From Straminergon stramineum (Eukaryota; Streptophyta; Bryopsida; Hypnales; Calliergonaceae), in the NCBI GenBank assembly GCA_963920665.1, contig OY987270.1, positions 16,580,019-16,644,018 of the forward strand: a stretch of DNA of 64,000 nucleotides, read 5' to 3'. Shown here in pieces: positions 48,400 to 58,892 of the stretch. How positions within the stretch are numbered: position 1 is the first letter of the stretch; every line of letters starts with the position of its first letter. Below the pieces are notes generated by a model, which searched no databases, was not told where the DNA came from, and saw only the letters and a list, made by a program, of their open reading frames with translations. Made by a program: the position numbers and the translations under genes.

Positions 48400-49320
48400 A
48401 TGGCCCCCAAGAGGAAGAGGATTTGGAAACGGGATGAGAGAGCCAAGGAAGCAAGGAGGGCTAGAAAAGATAGAGAGAATGAGAAGAATGCGGAAGCAAA
48501 TGCTAAGACAAGGATAGAAGAGAGTGTGCAATTAAAATTTGAGAGAGAAAGGGCAACAATACTTCATCCCACTCACATGAGTAAGGAAGTGGAATCTTGT
48601 CCTTTAGTAAAGACTATGGAGAGGGGATTTCTCAAAGATTTGAGAATGTTTCGTATGAAGGACCACAAATTCTTGGTTCCATTCCTTGTGGATTCCACCA
48701 ACTTACATGTTTCTTACATCAAACGTGGCTTACAAGAGTACTTTGATTCCATTGAAGGGGATGTGTAAGAAGAAGCAAAAGTGGAGAGAGTACAAAGCTA
48801 TTTTGAAGGTACGGGCTACTTCATTTTTTTTTGTTTTTATTTCTCTAATGAATTATGTATTTGAGTTTCACTTATGCAATGTATTTGGTTCTTCATGTCA
48901 ATTGTGTAAGTCTCATTTTATCTTTGCCACATACTTTCATTGTGTTTCACATTCAAATGACTTTGAATTATTTATTTATTTGTAATATCGAATTTTGTAG
49001 ATGAGGATTGGGAAGACTATGAGTATGCAAGGGCATCTCATCTCATAAACCTACTTCAAGCCAATGACTTTTACTATGGGAAGCTTGTGTGGGAAAATGA
49101 GAACCTATGGAAAGAAGAATGGAAAACTAAGCGGATGGGGAAATGGAAACTTCTCCATCCTTTGAAGACCAAAGAAATGCAAGATCGTCTTCAAAAAAGA
49201 GCATTGGAGAATGTGATTATTGAAGAGGGAGGTCCAAGTTCATCTACATCTAAAGGTATTGGAAAGGCTAAACCCAAGCCCAAGCCCAAGCCCAAGTCCC
49301 AAGGCAAAGGGAAGAACTAA
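48400..49320 (+). CDS. Second gene of the Mutator-like element (accessory protein)
   Basis: The first coding part starts at 48400 (ATG after ATCATC) and encodes a very basic N-terminus (MAPKRKRIWKRDERAKEARR) followed by KFLVPFLVDSTNLHVSYIKR. It stays open to about 48765. A second part, 49001-49320, follows an acceptor (TTTTGTAG). It encodes DEDWEDYEYARASHLINLLQ-like sequence, then Trp/Lys-rich WKEEWKTKRMGKWKLL, and ends with KPKPKPKPKSQGKGKN. The donor is not settled: GATGT|GTAAGA and AAG|GTACGG are both plausible, but neither gives the right phase with 49001. The gene is divergent from the transposase, as mudrB is in maize MuDR, but no sequence kinship is claimed. A DNA-binding or assembly role is inference. 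Confidence 0.5.
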
Positions 49321-49588
49321 AGAGTTCATACTCATAATGATATTTTCTTATTAGTCTTTTTTAATTTGATGCATTATTATTTTACCTTTAATGTTTAGAG
49401 TTTGATTATTGTCTTACTTATAGTTGCATCTTTTACATATGGTGCTTGAATTTATATAATTGTTTTAGGATTTAGTACATATAGAAATTTGTATGCTACA
49501 ATTCACTTACTTTTTCAATATATTGAGCAACTTCTATTTCAATATAAAAACATCAAGTACATTGTCTTCTACTAATTGTCTACTTGCT

Positions 49589-52500
49589 TCAAGAAGATTT
49601 CATTTGTCTATCACAATTACTGCAAGATACTATTGTGTCACCTTTTTCTATCATAGTTCTTGTAAAGCATGCATCACAAATCACCTTTGGAATTCTTGGA
49701 AAAATAGTCCTCTTCCGTTTTGAAGTAGACACCAAATTGTGAGGTGGAGGTCTCAATATAGGTCGTACTTGGCCTAAAATTGAGGTTGTGCCTTCTTCCA
49801 TTATGGCCTTCTTCTTTGACGTCCTACCATGTCCCATTCTTGTACGTTGCACATTTTCTTGAATGGATGAAATAGAGCCTTTTGATGGAAATGTAATTGG
49901 AGAAGGCCTTGCAAATGTAAAAGGCTCTATGATAGAATTCATGCATCCCTTCATAATATCAATCTTATACTTCAACTCCTCATCTCCATATTCTCCAATA
50001 TTTGACTTCAATTTTTGAATCACATTCTCCATTTCACATAGAACTTGTAAGAAGTCTTCGCCCTTGCCATTGTCTGGTGTACACTCACTCACAAAATCAT
50101 TGTTGTCGACTTCTTGAAATATAGGAAGAATTGTAGGTTCAATTCTTGTACTTGAAGATAGAGCTTCTTCACCATTTAAGTGCTCATAATATTTTTTCAC
50201 TATCAACTGAACTACAAGAATGTGTTTACAAGTTGACACAGGAGAGGCACAATCACAGAAATGAGTACTTAGGGACACAATGTACCTAGTATCAATAGAA
50301 GTTTCACTTGAGATGCGGAATATCATTTGTTCTACATCAAGTACCTCCAAAACATCTTCAAGAACACTTTCATACTTTTGGAATAGTCTCTCTGCACTTG
50401 CTAGACAACGTTGATGAGGTTTATCATTTGCTCTTTTTGAAAACCTCCCTGAATCACCTATAATATCCAAAAATTAAGGTGAAATTAGACACAATGATAA
50501 TTATATTCGTATTTTGAAACATATAAACTAAAGATGATCAATCACATTGAAAACACTTACTTATAGCTTGTACTTGTTTGAAGTGGTCTATAAGAGTAGG
50601 CCCTCCAGTACGACTTCCGTTTGCAGCACTTCCAATGATGGCAACAATTAAATCATGAACCGATCGGTTTACTCTCCCTCGAAGTAGAGTATACTTTATC
50701 CACTTCCAATGCCTCTCATTATGATTTGTAGTGTCCATGCCACCGTATGAAAAAAGCCTTCCAAATTTTGGCCACATTCTCCTCCAAGGCACTGTACTAT
50801 CCTCCCATCCAAATCTTATATATTCTTCCACCCTAAGAATGTGCTCAAAGTCCGTGTAGAATTTTCTCAAATTCTCTTCAAAATGATCTTTCCGTGGACA
50901 ATTCAACAATACATGAAGGCTTTGCCAAACCTTATCTTTATCGGGTATAGGGACACGTGTTAGGAGATTCTCACTCCATGCCTTCATTACATGAAACCAA
51001 CATAATAACACTCTTCCTGCAACTTGCTCTCCTCCAAGTTTTCCATGTTTCCAACAATGACTATCATTGTTTACAACATGTTTTATAGCATTCAAGGATG
51101 TCTTGTGTTTATCTATAATGAATGCTGATGGTCTTATGTCTCCTATATTCGAAAATACATGTGTCAATGCATGTTGAATTGCTATTCCCTCATGACCCTC
51201 ATCCTTATCTTTACTACATAACATGTAAAAAATAGGCATAGCTTTACCATCTTGGTTTGGAACAACCGCGGCATATAGAGGTAAATCATATTGATTCGTT
51301 TTGAAAGTAGAATCAAATGCCCATGAATGACCTCTTGAAAACTGCTTGGCATTTGCTCTCATGAAGTCGTCTTGTATTACCACAACAAATGGTCTTCGAT
51401 ATGGATCTTCATGCTTTGGACAATACTCCTGGTAGAAAATAACTTTTCCTTGTTCCTGAAGCCTCAGAACTTCCACGTTTGTAGCATCCCAATCGTCTAT
51501 TCTCAAAGCATCTATGAAGAAAACAAAAAACATGCACAATCAAATTTCAAGTAATAATTACATATAAAAGTATACAATGGAAATGAATAATGAAGAAGGA
51601 AATTACCATTCAATCTTATGAAGTAGGAAAGTTGCTCAACTTCCTTTGGAATAAGAAAGAATCTATATGTTGTCCGCTCCAAGTCTCCAACTATAGCTCG
51701 TATTTTGGTTTCCTCTCGAATAGATACCAATGCAACAGTAGATGTAGATATCATACGCTTCAAATTTTCCACCACATAGGAAATAACCAATGGATGTATA
51801 GGTAGAAACATTTTGTCAACTTTCGTACCTGGATGATGTCCACTATGTTTTGTATGTACAAATATAACAACTTCTATAGAGATGTTGGATTCCTTCGAGG
51901 CTTTCTGTTTTTCAAGAGGCACCATAACTTTCATTTGGAACTCACAATGGCATTTCATAGACTTCCTCTCTCTTCTCAATGTTGAAATGGAAACATCTTC
52001 TTGTTTTTTTCTCTTCCTGCACCTTTTCTTTCCACCTCTATGGCAACGGTAATATGTGACCCTATGATGCTTTGTAAGCATAGTGGAATAAACACAGCGT
52101 ACTACAATGTGAGTCTTACATATGTCATCAAGTGTGTCATTAAGAAGCTCACAAGGAACTTTGTGAACCTCGTCCCAAAGTTGTGTTTCTTGACAACTTG
52201 GACAACATTTTATGCAATTCTCAATGTAAGATTGAGGAATACCTCCTATCCTTTAGTCTGTGCTCCACTTGCTTTGTATGGAAGAAATGGTAGTATGTAG
52301 TGATAAGTGTTTACCACTAGGATCCACATGAGAGTTTGACACTATAGATGACCAATTCTCAATAGGAGGAATTTCTCTTTGTTTTGTGTCACCTAAAGGT
52401 GAAAGGCCAACTCCATCAATGGTTTCTATAAACTTCAAAGTCTTTTGAAGTTTCACCCATTGTTCTTGAGTGTGAATAATGTCATTGACATCTATAGATC

Positions 52501-52951
52501 GTCCATGGCTTGTAAGAAGCAGACGGAAATTTCCATCCACTTCACGAATCTCAAGAAAAGTAGGGAACGTTTCCCTTCGTAAACAATCAACCATGAGATT
52601 CCTACTACCAATTGTGAATTGAACAAACTTTGGAGAAGATTCCATTGAAACATGATGAAAAGAAGGTTTTGAGGGCTCATCTAAAGAATACGGTAAGTCA
52701 GAAGTCGTGAAGTTTGAAGTCCATCCACCATGCCTTTGGAACATCTCCTCCATATCTTCATCAGAACCAGAGTCAGATTCAAAATCTGACAAATGGAAAT
52801 AGGCATCTTGAAAGGTTGGAGAAGAAATAGACCTATGACTTCCAACCGGTCCATGAAGTATGTCTTCCATTCCTAGAGCAAACTCCAAATCATCTTCAAA
52901 ATCGGAAGGATAGCAACATTCATCTTCCTTGAATTCATTGTCTTCCTCCAT
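49589..52951 (-). pseudogene. MULE transposase with SWIM zinc finger, one in-frame stop
   Basis: Three exons on the minus strand, 52951-51607, 51511-50561 and 50457-49589, join in phase 1 at GT..AG borders and give 1,055 codons. They are interrupted by a single TAA at codon 233 (52253-52255); the frame stays open before and after it. Residues 1-130 are acidic. A FAR1/WRKY-like zinc-binding region follows the stop (YYRCHRGGKKR, KCHCEF, HTKHSGHHPG). The MULE domain shows AFDSTFKTNQYDLPLYAAV with the first catalytic Asp near residue 515 and FIIDKHKTS with a second near 582. A SWIM finger HFCDCASPVSTCKH lies at about 833-845, and a CxxC..CxxC tail at the end. One substitution in an otherwise intact gene suggests recent activity. 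A tiny intron removing the stop cannot be excluded. Confidence 0.85.
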
Positions 52952-52953
52952 GA

Positions 52954-53300
52954 AACCCTAAACCCTAATTAGAAATTGTAGTAGACAATCATTTAAAATG
53001 AAATACTCAATATTGTATACACGTAGCAATAGAGTTCATAACAAGCACCCTCAAACTCTTTACCTAAATCCTCTCTCCACAACCCTAAACACGTAACAAT
53101 AGGGTTCATAACAAGCACCCTCAAACTCTTTATCTAAACCCTCTCCACAACCCTAAACACGTACCAATAGAATTCATAACAAGCACCCTCAAACTCTTTA
53201 TCTAAACCCTCTCTCCACAACCCTAAACACATAGCAATAGAGTTCATGACAAGCATCCTTGAAGTGTTTATGAAACCTTCTTTCTACAACCCTAAACCTC
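52954..53300 (-). promoter_or_regulatory. Telo-box and ~70-bp tandem repeats upstream of the transposase
   Basis: Two telomere-type units (AAACCCTAAACCCTAA, 52954-52969) lie just before the start codon. Beyond them a unit of about 70 bp is repeated four times (about 53019, 53088, 53158 and 53227). Each unit contains GCAATAG-like, CAAGCACCCTCAAACTCTTT and CCACAACCCTAAACAC motifs. The position suggests a promoter or enhancer array for the transposase; telo-boxes are common in plant promoters. From 53300 to 54000 nothing else is recognised. Confidence 0.55.
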
Positions 53301-54186
53301 TGAGCCAACAAATGGAAGTACTCAAATGAAAATAAAGTGCCCTAATAGGGTTTTGGTTTCCTTTCTTCTTCCTCTCTAAAGTTGGGAAGTCGAAAGGTAT
53401 AAATAGATAATTTCATTATTAGTAAACTTTCTTGTATTCATTTACCATTGATAATGTATACCTACATATAATGCATTATTATTTTTTCCATATAGATATT
53501 TGTATTGTAAATACAAGATCCTAAACATGGAAGACATATTTGAAATTGAAATAAATTCCTCATGGTTTCAATGATCATCCAAAATTTTCAAAATTTATAC
53601 ATGTATGATGAAGTGCAACATAGAAGACAACAATAGTATTTCATGTATTCTTAAGGGAGATATCTATCTCCATGAACCTACTATTGACCTAAAGCATCAT
53701 TGGACAATGGAACTTTGGAAGAAAAATATGAAAATTCTTCATATAACTACTCATGAAATATTTTTCATTTTTAATAATAATATTTGGTTATAAGTTTTTG
53801 ATGTAAATTCAAAATTCTTCTTATTCTAATTTTTTTTTTTTTCTTCATACTTACATTATTTTTGAAGGGCCATTTGAGGAGGTATAAAAAATATTTCTTC
53901 AAATGGAATCTACTTGTAAGATTTGAAAGTACCTAGGCCACATGACATTTAAATAGATGTCACAATTAGGTGTACCTGATTACCTTACAAATTTTAAGAA
54001 ATCATATGCTCTCTTGCTACAATATAGAAATATGGTGGTGGCCACACAAATTTCATAAAATTATATTTTTTCTTTGTAAAAAGAGAGAGGTGGCCATACA
54101 AATTTCATAAAACCATATACTCTTTTGGTAAAATCATGGTGGTGGCCATACAAATTTTATCAAAGCATCGGCTCTCTTGGCATTGG

Positions 54187-54437
54187 GATGGTGGTAGCCA
54201 TACAATGCACTCCGAAGTGTATGGCTCACTCTGCCAATGCCACTCACTGCGGAGTGCAGTGTATGGCCACCACAACAGGCGCAGCGAGGGCGCGATGGAG
54301 GAGAAGGCAAGGCGGGGATGGTGGCAGCCATACACTGCACTCCGGAGTGTATGGCTCACTCTGCCAAAGCCACTCACTGCAGAGAGCAGTGTATGGCCAC
54401 CACAAGCCAGGTCGCGATGGAGGAGAAGCCGGGCGGG
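54187..54437. repeat. Tandem duplication of the MULE right end, 130-bp period
   Basis: Units start GATGGTGGTAGCCATACA (54187) and GATGGTGGCAGCCATACA (54317). Each contains a hairpin (CCATACACTGCACTCC with GGAGTGTATGG), the MULE end GTGTATGGCCACCACA and a piece of host GC-rich DNA (GCGATGGAGGAGAAG). So the duplication followed insertion of the MULE. Confidence 0.75.
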
Positions 54438-54749
54438 GCTTCAAAAAACTGCAGCGGGCGGGGGTCGAAATTTTTTGGAAGGGGCAGGGAGGCGGAACCC
54501 CAAATGCCCCTGGGACATCGGGCCGAGGCCCGGCGCGCCTGCCGTGGGGATGCTCTAAGCTGCTTTTGGCCGACTTCGCGTACGATGCTTCTGGACGACT
54601 TTCTGGCCGGCTTTGCGGGAGGGAGCACCTCGCCTCAGCACTAAGTCGCAGGGTGAACCACGGTTCCGCCTGTCTGCCTGACGGGCTGTTAGGCGAAAAC
54701 CTCAAACTCCTTGGGACTTAGTGCCGAGGAGCCCGAAGCATACAAAGTT

Positions 54750-55872
54750 TCAGAGAAACGGCGCATGGAGATACGAAGCTAAGGTAGCACGTGAGCGCGA
54801 CGGTAATACGAGTACTACTTACAACCCAGTCGAGAGCGATCGGGACACCACTGGTGACGACTCTTGCCATATAGAGATCAAAAATTTGGTGTTCATTGAG
54901 AATAGCACGATCCATAAGAAAGCACTGGAGGAGTGGGACAGCAAAGCGAAAATTGTTCGCGCTGAGGGTGCAACGGAAGTCGACCAAGGTGGAGAGACAA
55001 AAGAACGAGGTGTACCAGTTAATAGGCTTCTTCAGTGTGTTTCCAGGTGTGGTTATCACAGCCGTGTTGCTGTCGAACTTGCTGCACTGCAACAATCGGT
55101 GGAGTCCTATTCTGTTGTCGGTGTTGGCAAGTATTGTTACCATTGCTGGCGTGTTTCAGAAGTTGAAGCAAATCTTATCATTGGAGAAGACCATCTATTC
55201 AGAGAAGCAAGCTTTGAAGGTCTGGGTCGCTGTTGCTGTCACTTTTGAGTTTCTTGTATGCCACCAAGCTCTTCAGTTCGATTAGTGTGTGTTCATTTTC
55301 CAGTTTTCGTAAACGGTTACACTGGGAAGATTGACTAGAGTAGTCCTGCGGCTGAAAGTGCTGGAAGCTTAAAACGGCCGCTTCGGCTGGGACCGAACTA
55401 CTCTGTGAAAAAATGGAAGATACCAGATTAGCTCGGCGCGAATATCGAAAGTTGTCTTAGGCTAATGTAACAGAAAGGGGGGCCCAAATGCCCGCTGTTC
55501 CCCGATCTGCACAGGCTGAAACCCACGATCCCTGAAGTGTTTTTATAAACCATCAACGTCCGGTTCAAGAGTTGGGCATCTATTTATGATTGGTTTTGCC
55601 TACGGTAGTATATACTGATGCAGTTTTCATGTCTGTGGAATTAGGACGTGGTACGCAGAGGCCAAATCCTTAGACGAGAGGGCAAAAATTTTGACTTTGC
55701 CCAATTTTCGGAGGGCAAGAAGAAAGAGTCGGAGGATGGTTACGGTACGTGGTATGCCGTTGGCGTTCTCAGTTTTCTTTTAGTCGTCTCGGCAGTCTTT
55801 CCTGTTTCGCATTGGAGAATTCTGTGTCATCCAGGACGTAACCCCTACGGTGGTGCTCCCCCTCCCACATGA
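54750..55872 (+). pseudogene. Gene X copy D: exon 1 lost, frameshift in exon 2
   Basis: Exon 2 sequence starts at about 54757. It runs open through IEIKNLVFIENSTIHKKALEEWD, then shifts frame by one extra base at about 54941-54960 (GACAGCAAAGCGAAAATTG against GACAGAAAGCAAAAATTG in A). The hairpin region continues in another frame. The intron-2 stop seen in A (GTCTGA) is GTCTGG here. Exon 3 (55645-55872) is intact, ending GAPPPT as in C. Exon 1 is missing; the 12.9-kb composite lies just upstream. Confidence 0.85.
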
Positions 55873-56642
55873 TTGAGCAACGTTCTCTTGTTGTGGTGAG
55901 TCCAGTTCTCCCTCTGAGCTTTTGTTTACATTTATCTAGACAAGCCTCGAGGCCATTTTATTTCAATCATTTTTCAAGAAATCTTCCATGCGATTGCTCA
56001 AATGTTGGAGGGCTGTCCTCAAATTCGATTGTCTGGAAAATGATATGAGAACAAATCTTAACAAGGGGTGATAAAATGAAATAGATTTATTACACCACAA
56101 CACTTTCGCCAGTGGTCTTGTTCCATTTGACCACTCTGTGGAGTACTCCCAATATCATCAGTCCACCAGAAGTTCTAAGGTACAAGATCACCAAACCTAA
56201 ATTAACCTATTTATTCTCCTTGCCACGGGCTAAAAGTGATCAATGAATGACTTTCCAATAAACTTGTATAGAGACGAAAAATGCACCTATTATTCCAAGA
56301 ATTTGAGTTTTTTGGTCTAAGTACCTTGGGGATAGGGTCACGTCCTTCCAGGGTTAATGTCTTGCCATCTAGTCCCATGGGTTCCAAATTTCTTTGTCTT
56401 TGGCCTCCACCTTGCTTGTCCTCAAGACTTGTGTGGAGAAGTGCAGACCAGCCTTAATCCCTTATGTGATGATGAATAACCTCTGGAGCTTCAAATTTGG
56501 AATCATTTTAAGTTTTCTTTTGCTCCACTCATTGCTTTACTTCTGGAGAAGCGACGCACTTCCTTGAATTAATTCTATTGTGTGTTTCAACGTACAGGTG
56601 GTTGGATCAATTCCGCAGAATTAGGAAAGTCTACATACAGCG

Positions 56643-56975
56643 ATGACTAAGATTACATTGAAGAACGACCTGGTAGGAAAGGATGTCAAGATTCGAGAGG
56701 ACAATGCAGGAATCACTTGTGAGCTGTGGACTCTAAAGCCTGGATGCACGTATGACATTCAGGAAGATCCCAATGCCACGTATCGCGAATACTTTTTCAT
56801 CACACTCCCTGATAAAACCGAGCTCAGAGTATTGACTTCTCATGATTTTGGCAAATATAAGAGAATCAGCATATATGAGGAAGATGGTAAGTGCAATTGG
56901 ATGGAAAGCCCTGGAGACACCGCTCATGGTGGACTAATCAAGCGATGCTGGCGTAAATTCTGGTCCGGGGAATAG
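56643..56975 (+). CDS. Gene Y copy D: small conserved protein, unrecognised
   Basis: An open frame of 110 residues. Core blocks are kept (MTKITLKNDLVGKDVKI, NATYREYFFITLPDKT, LRVLTSHDFGKYKRISI). The tail differs: AHGGLIKRCWRKFWSGE replaces the usual KRFLHKLGLL, because the 3' end joins different downstream DNA. It is open although its partner gene X is broken, so either Y can act without X or decay is recent. Leader and upstream sequence match copy A, including the acceptor-like bases before the ATG. Confidence 0.65.
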   Translation: MTKITLKNDLVGKDVKIREDNAGITCELWTLKPGCTYDIQEDPNATYREYFFITLPDKTELRVLTSHDFGKYKRISIYEEDGKCNWMESPGDTAHGGLIKRCWRKFWSGE

Positions 56976-57932
56976 GGTGCCCCGTGATTTGCAATATGGC
57001 CGCTAGCGCAAAAACTGTGAATAATTTCCATATGGCAAAGCAATGCCTGTAGGCGACGGGAACGGCCTTCTGTAATTCAAGGATCTGAATGCCTATGTTT
57101 GGTAGGCGGTTTGGTACTTCTCGTTGTGGATTCAGCCTTCGATGTTTGTGTATCACGGGGATTGTCTAATAATTTGATAACCTATGTCACGTTTTTGGAA
57201 ATGATTAATTAGTTCATGCTAAATGCATATTGGCTGTTGTCGTGCATTAATAACGTAGCTTAACAAACGCCCAATAGTAGCGGAATGTAGCATTTAGCAT
57301 TGCAATGGATGTAGTGGAGCAAAGATCCGAAAGGATTACGAACTGCAAATATTGTTATGTGACCTCATATTTCTTACTGGAATATGACCTATTAGCGGCC
57401 ATTTCAGCAATTGAGCTGAGCTCTTCATATTGAAATGACTTCATTGTATGCACTTGTTAGCAATTGGAAGGCTCTTGTATATAGTGCAATTTTGGATGTT
57501 AAGTGAAAATATATATGTTGTATGGGTAGTTTATCAGTTTTCAAAGTCTAATCAATATGTGATCTAGGCTTTGCTGTTCAGATGGTGTATATGCTGATGA
57601 TCGTCTACATTATTTTAGTCAAGGTGTAACAGTGTGCATAGTGCACACTGTAAGTGAAGGTTTGATTTTGCAAGATGTATTGAAATTGAATTTCAACATC
57701 AGATCCTTGAGGGTTCATATCACCTCACCCCAATCAGAAGGTGACATGTGGTACATTTTCACGAAAATGACTTGATTTATGTTGAATCTGACCATGTGGA
57801 GTAGTGCATAACAAAGTAGAATGATGTCAACTGCTTTATTTCTCCAGTCAAGTTCACCACGCTTGTCAAGAGATACAGTATCCAAAGTATCCACAATGAT
57901 GTAGTCCTGCGAAGTTACAGGTTGGTTTGTAA

Positions 57933-58888
57933 CCCCTCACCGCCCAAGGGACCAAAAGTGTCCTCAAGTCAAATTCAAAGTACTGTAACTTTTGCATCTG
58001 GTGTCCGAATTCAATAAAACTTGTTGGAAAATTTGCACTCTCTTCTAGTTTTTGTGGATAAATTTTCAGATCAATCCAAGATTTACTGAATTTTTGGAAG
58101 CCAATCGAAGTTCACAAGTTCAATTTGAATTCAGCAAACTGCATTTGATGGCTGCAACTTTGGGGGCTTGTATCTCCTTCATCCAATGTTCGTTTTCAAT
58201 AAAATTTGTTGGGTTATGTTCCCCTTGAAGCCTAGTTATTTTGGTAGAATTTTCATTTCAATCCAAGTTGTTTTGAGTGTCTGGGATCAATTCGAAGTTC
58301 AAAATCCTGACATTTTTGGATTACAATGAACTTCGGCGGCTTGTTTCTTCTTCATACAATGTTTGTTCTGAATAAATGCTTTTGGAAAAGTTGCACACAC
58401 TAGTATAGTTTGTGTGTATAAAATTTCATATCAATCCAAGAAGTTATGAGTGACTGAGAAGCATTTAAGTAGAAGGAGGTTCAGTTTTTGATGTATTTTT
58501 TGCAACTTCTCTTGCTATTTTTTGACATTTCAAAGTCATTTTGCATACACAATGAGTCAATTGAGTGATATTTTTTTTATCAATGTGTTTTTATGCTGAT
58601 TTTGAATCACTTTCTAGTTTAAAGTTTCTTCATTTGAGTAGAGTTAGAAATCGAATTTTGCCTCCACATGTATTTTTAGGAAAAATTCAGCATCCTTTTT
58701 CACCACTAAAACATTATAATCTTGCAATCTATGCGGTCAAATGACACCCAATTTGGTGCATGCAATCTACAACAAGTGCACTACAAGATTGTACGGTTGA
58801 GATTTTTATAACTCAGTGAAAATTATATTTGTAACACTTCAAAAGAAATGTTGTTTTGGGACCTGTTCAGGCCTTGGGTGGTGAGGGG
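57933..58888. mobile_element. TTAA-flanked element, 956 bp, empty site in copy B
   Basis: The ends CCCCTCACCGCCCAAGG and, complemented, CCCCTCACCACCCAAGG are inverted. The right flank is TTAA (58889-58892); the left flank is GTAA. Copy B has a single TTAA at the site (about 24160, TTTTTTAAGCGTCC). Its TIR differs from the CCCCTAAAG family beyond the first five bases, so it is a separate family with the same target preference. Confidence 0.8.
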
Positions 58889-58892
58889 TTAA

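Larger units (their letters stand above)
48004..54300. mobile_element. Mutator-like element with two divergent genes
   Basis: The left end begins around GGTGGCCGTACACTC (48004). The right side contains several inverted counterparts, such as GTGTATGGCCACC (54259-54271 and 54389-54401) and GGTGGCCATACAAATTT near 54140. Left and right ends share about 130 bp of loose similarity, including GCAGTGAGTGGC. It inserted into GC-rich DNA of the composite: 47880-48003 and 54272 on match adjacent parts of 44955-45240. The exact terminus and 9-bp duplication could not be fixed because the right end was later duplicated in tandem. Confidence 0.65.
41689..54555. mobile_element. 12.9-kb composite insertion with GAGCATC inverted ends
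   Basis: Both ends carry the same 16 bases, GAGCATCCCCACGGCA, in inverted orientation, with TAA directly outside (41686-41688 and 54556-54558). The outer sequences join into the cassette 5' region: ACTTCCGACAG + TAA + GCTGCTTTTGGCCGACT aligns with ACTTCCCCGAAGCTGCCACG..TTGGCCGACT of copy A. The end type is that of the Harbinger-like elements at 25919 and 27694. Nested inside are 42078-44541, 42779-43674, 45342-45917 and the Mutator-like element. A GC-rich piece of its right end is also found inverted at 44955-45110. So the outer ends may have come together by recombination rather than from one original element. Confidence 0.65.

Noticed and set aside
52954..52969. Interstitial telomere
   Set aside because: Only about two telomere-type units; better explained as a promoter telo-box.
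54105..54721. Frames of up to 198 codons on both strands
   Set aside because: Composed of MULE end repeats and the composite's right end.
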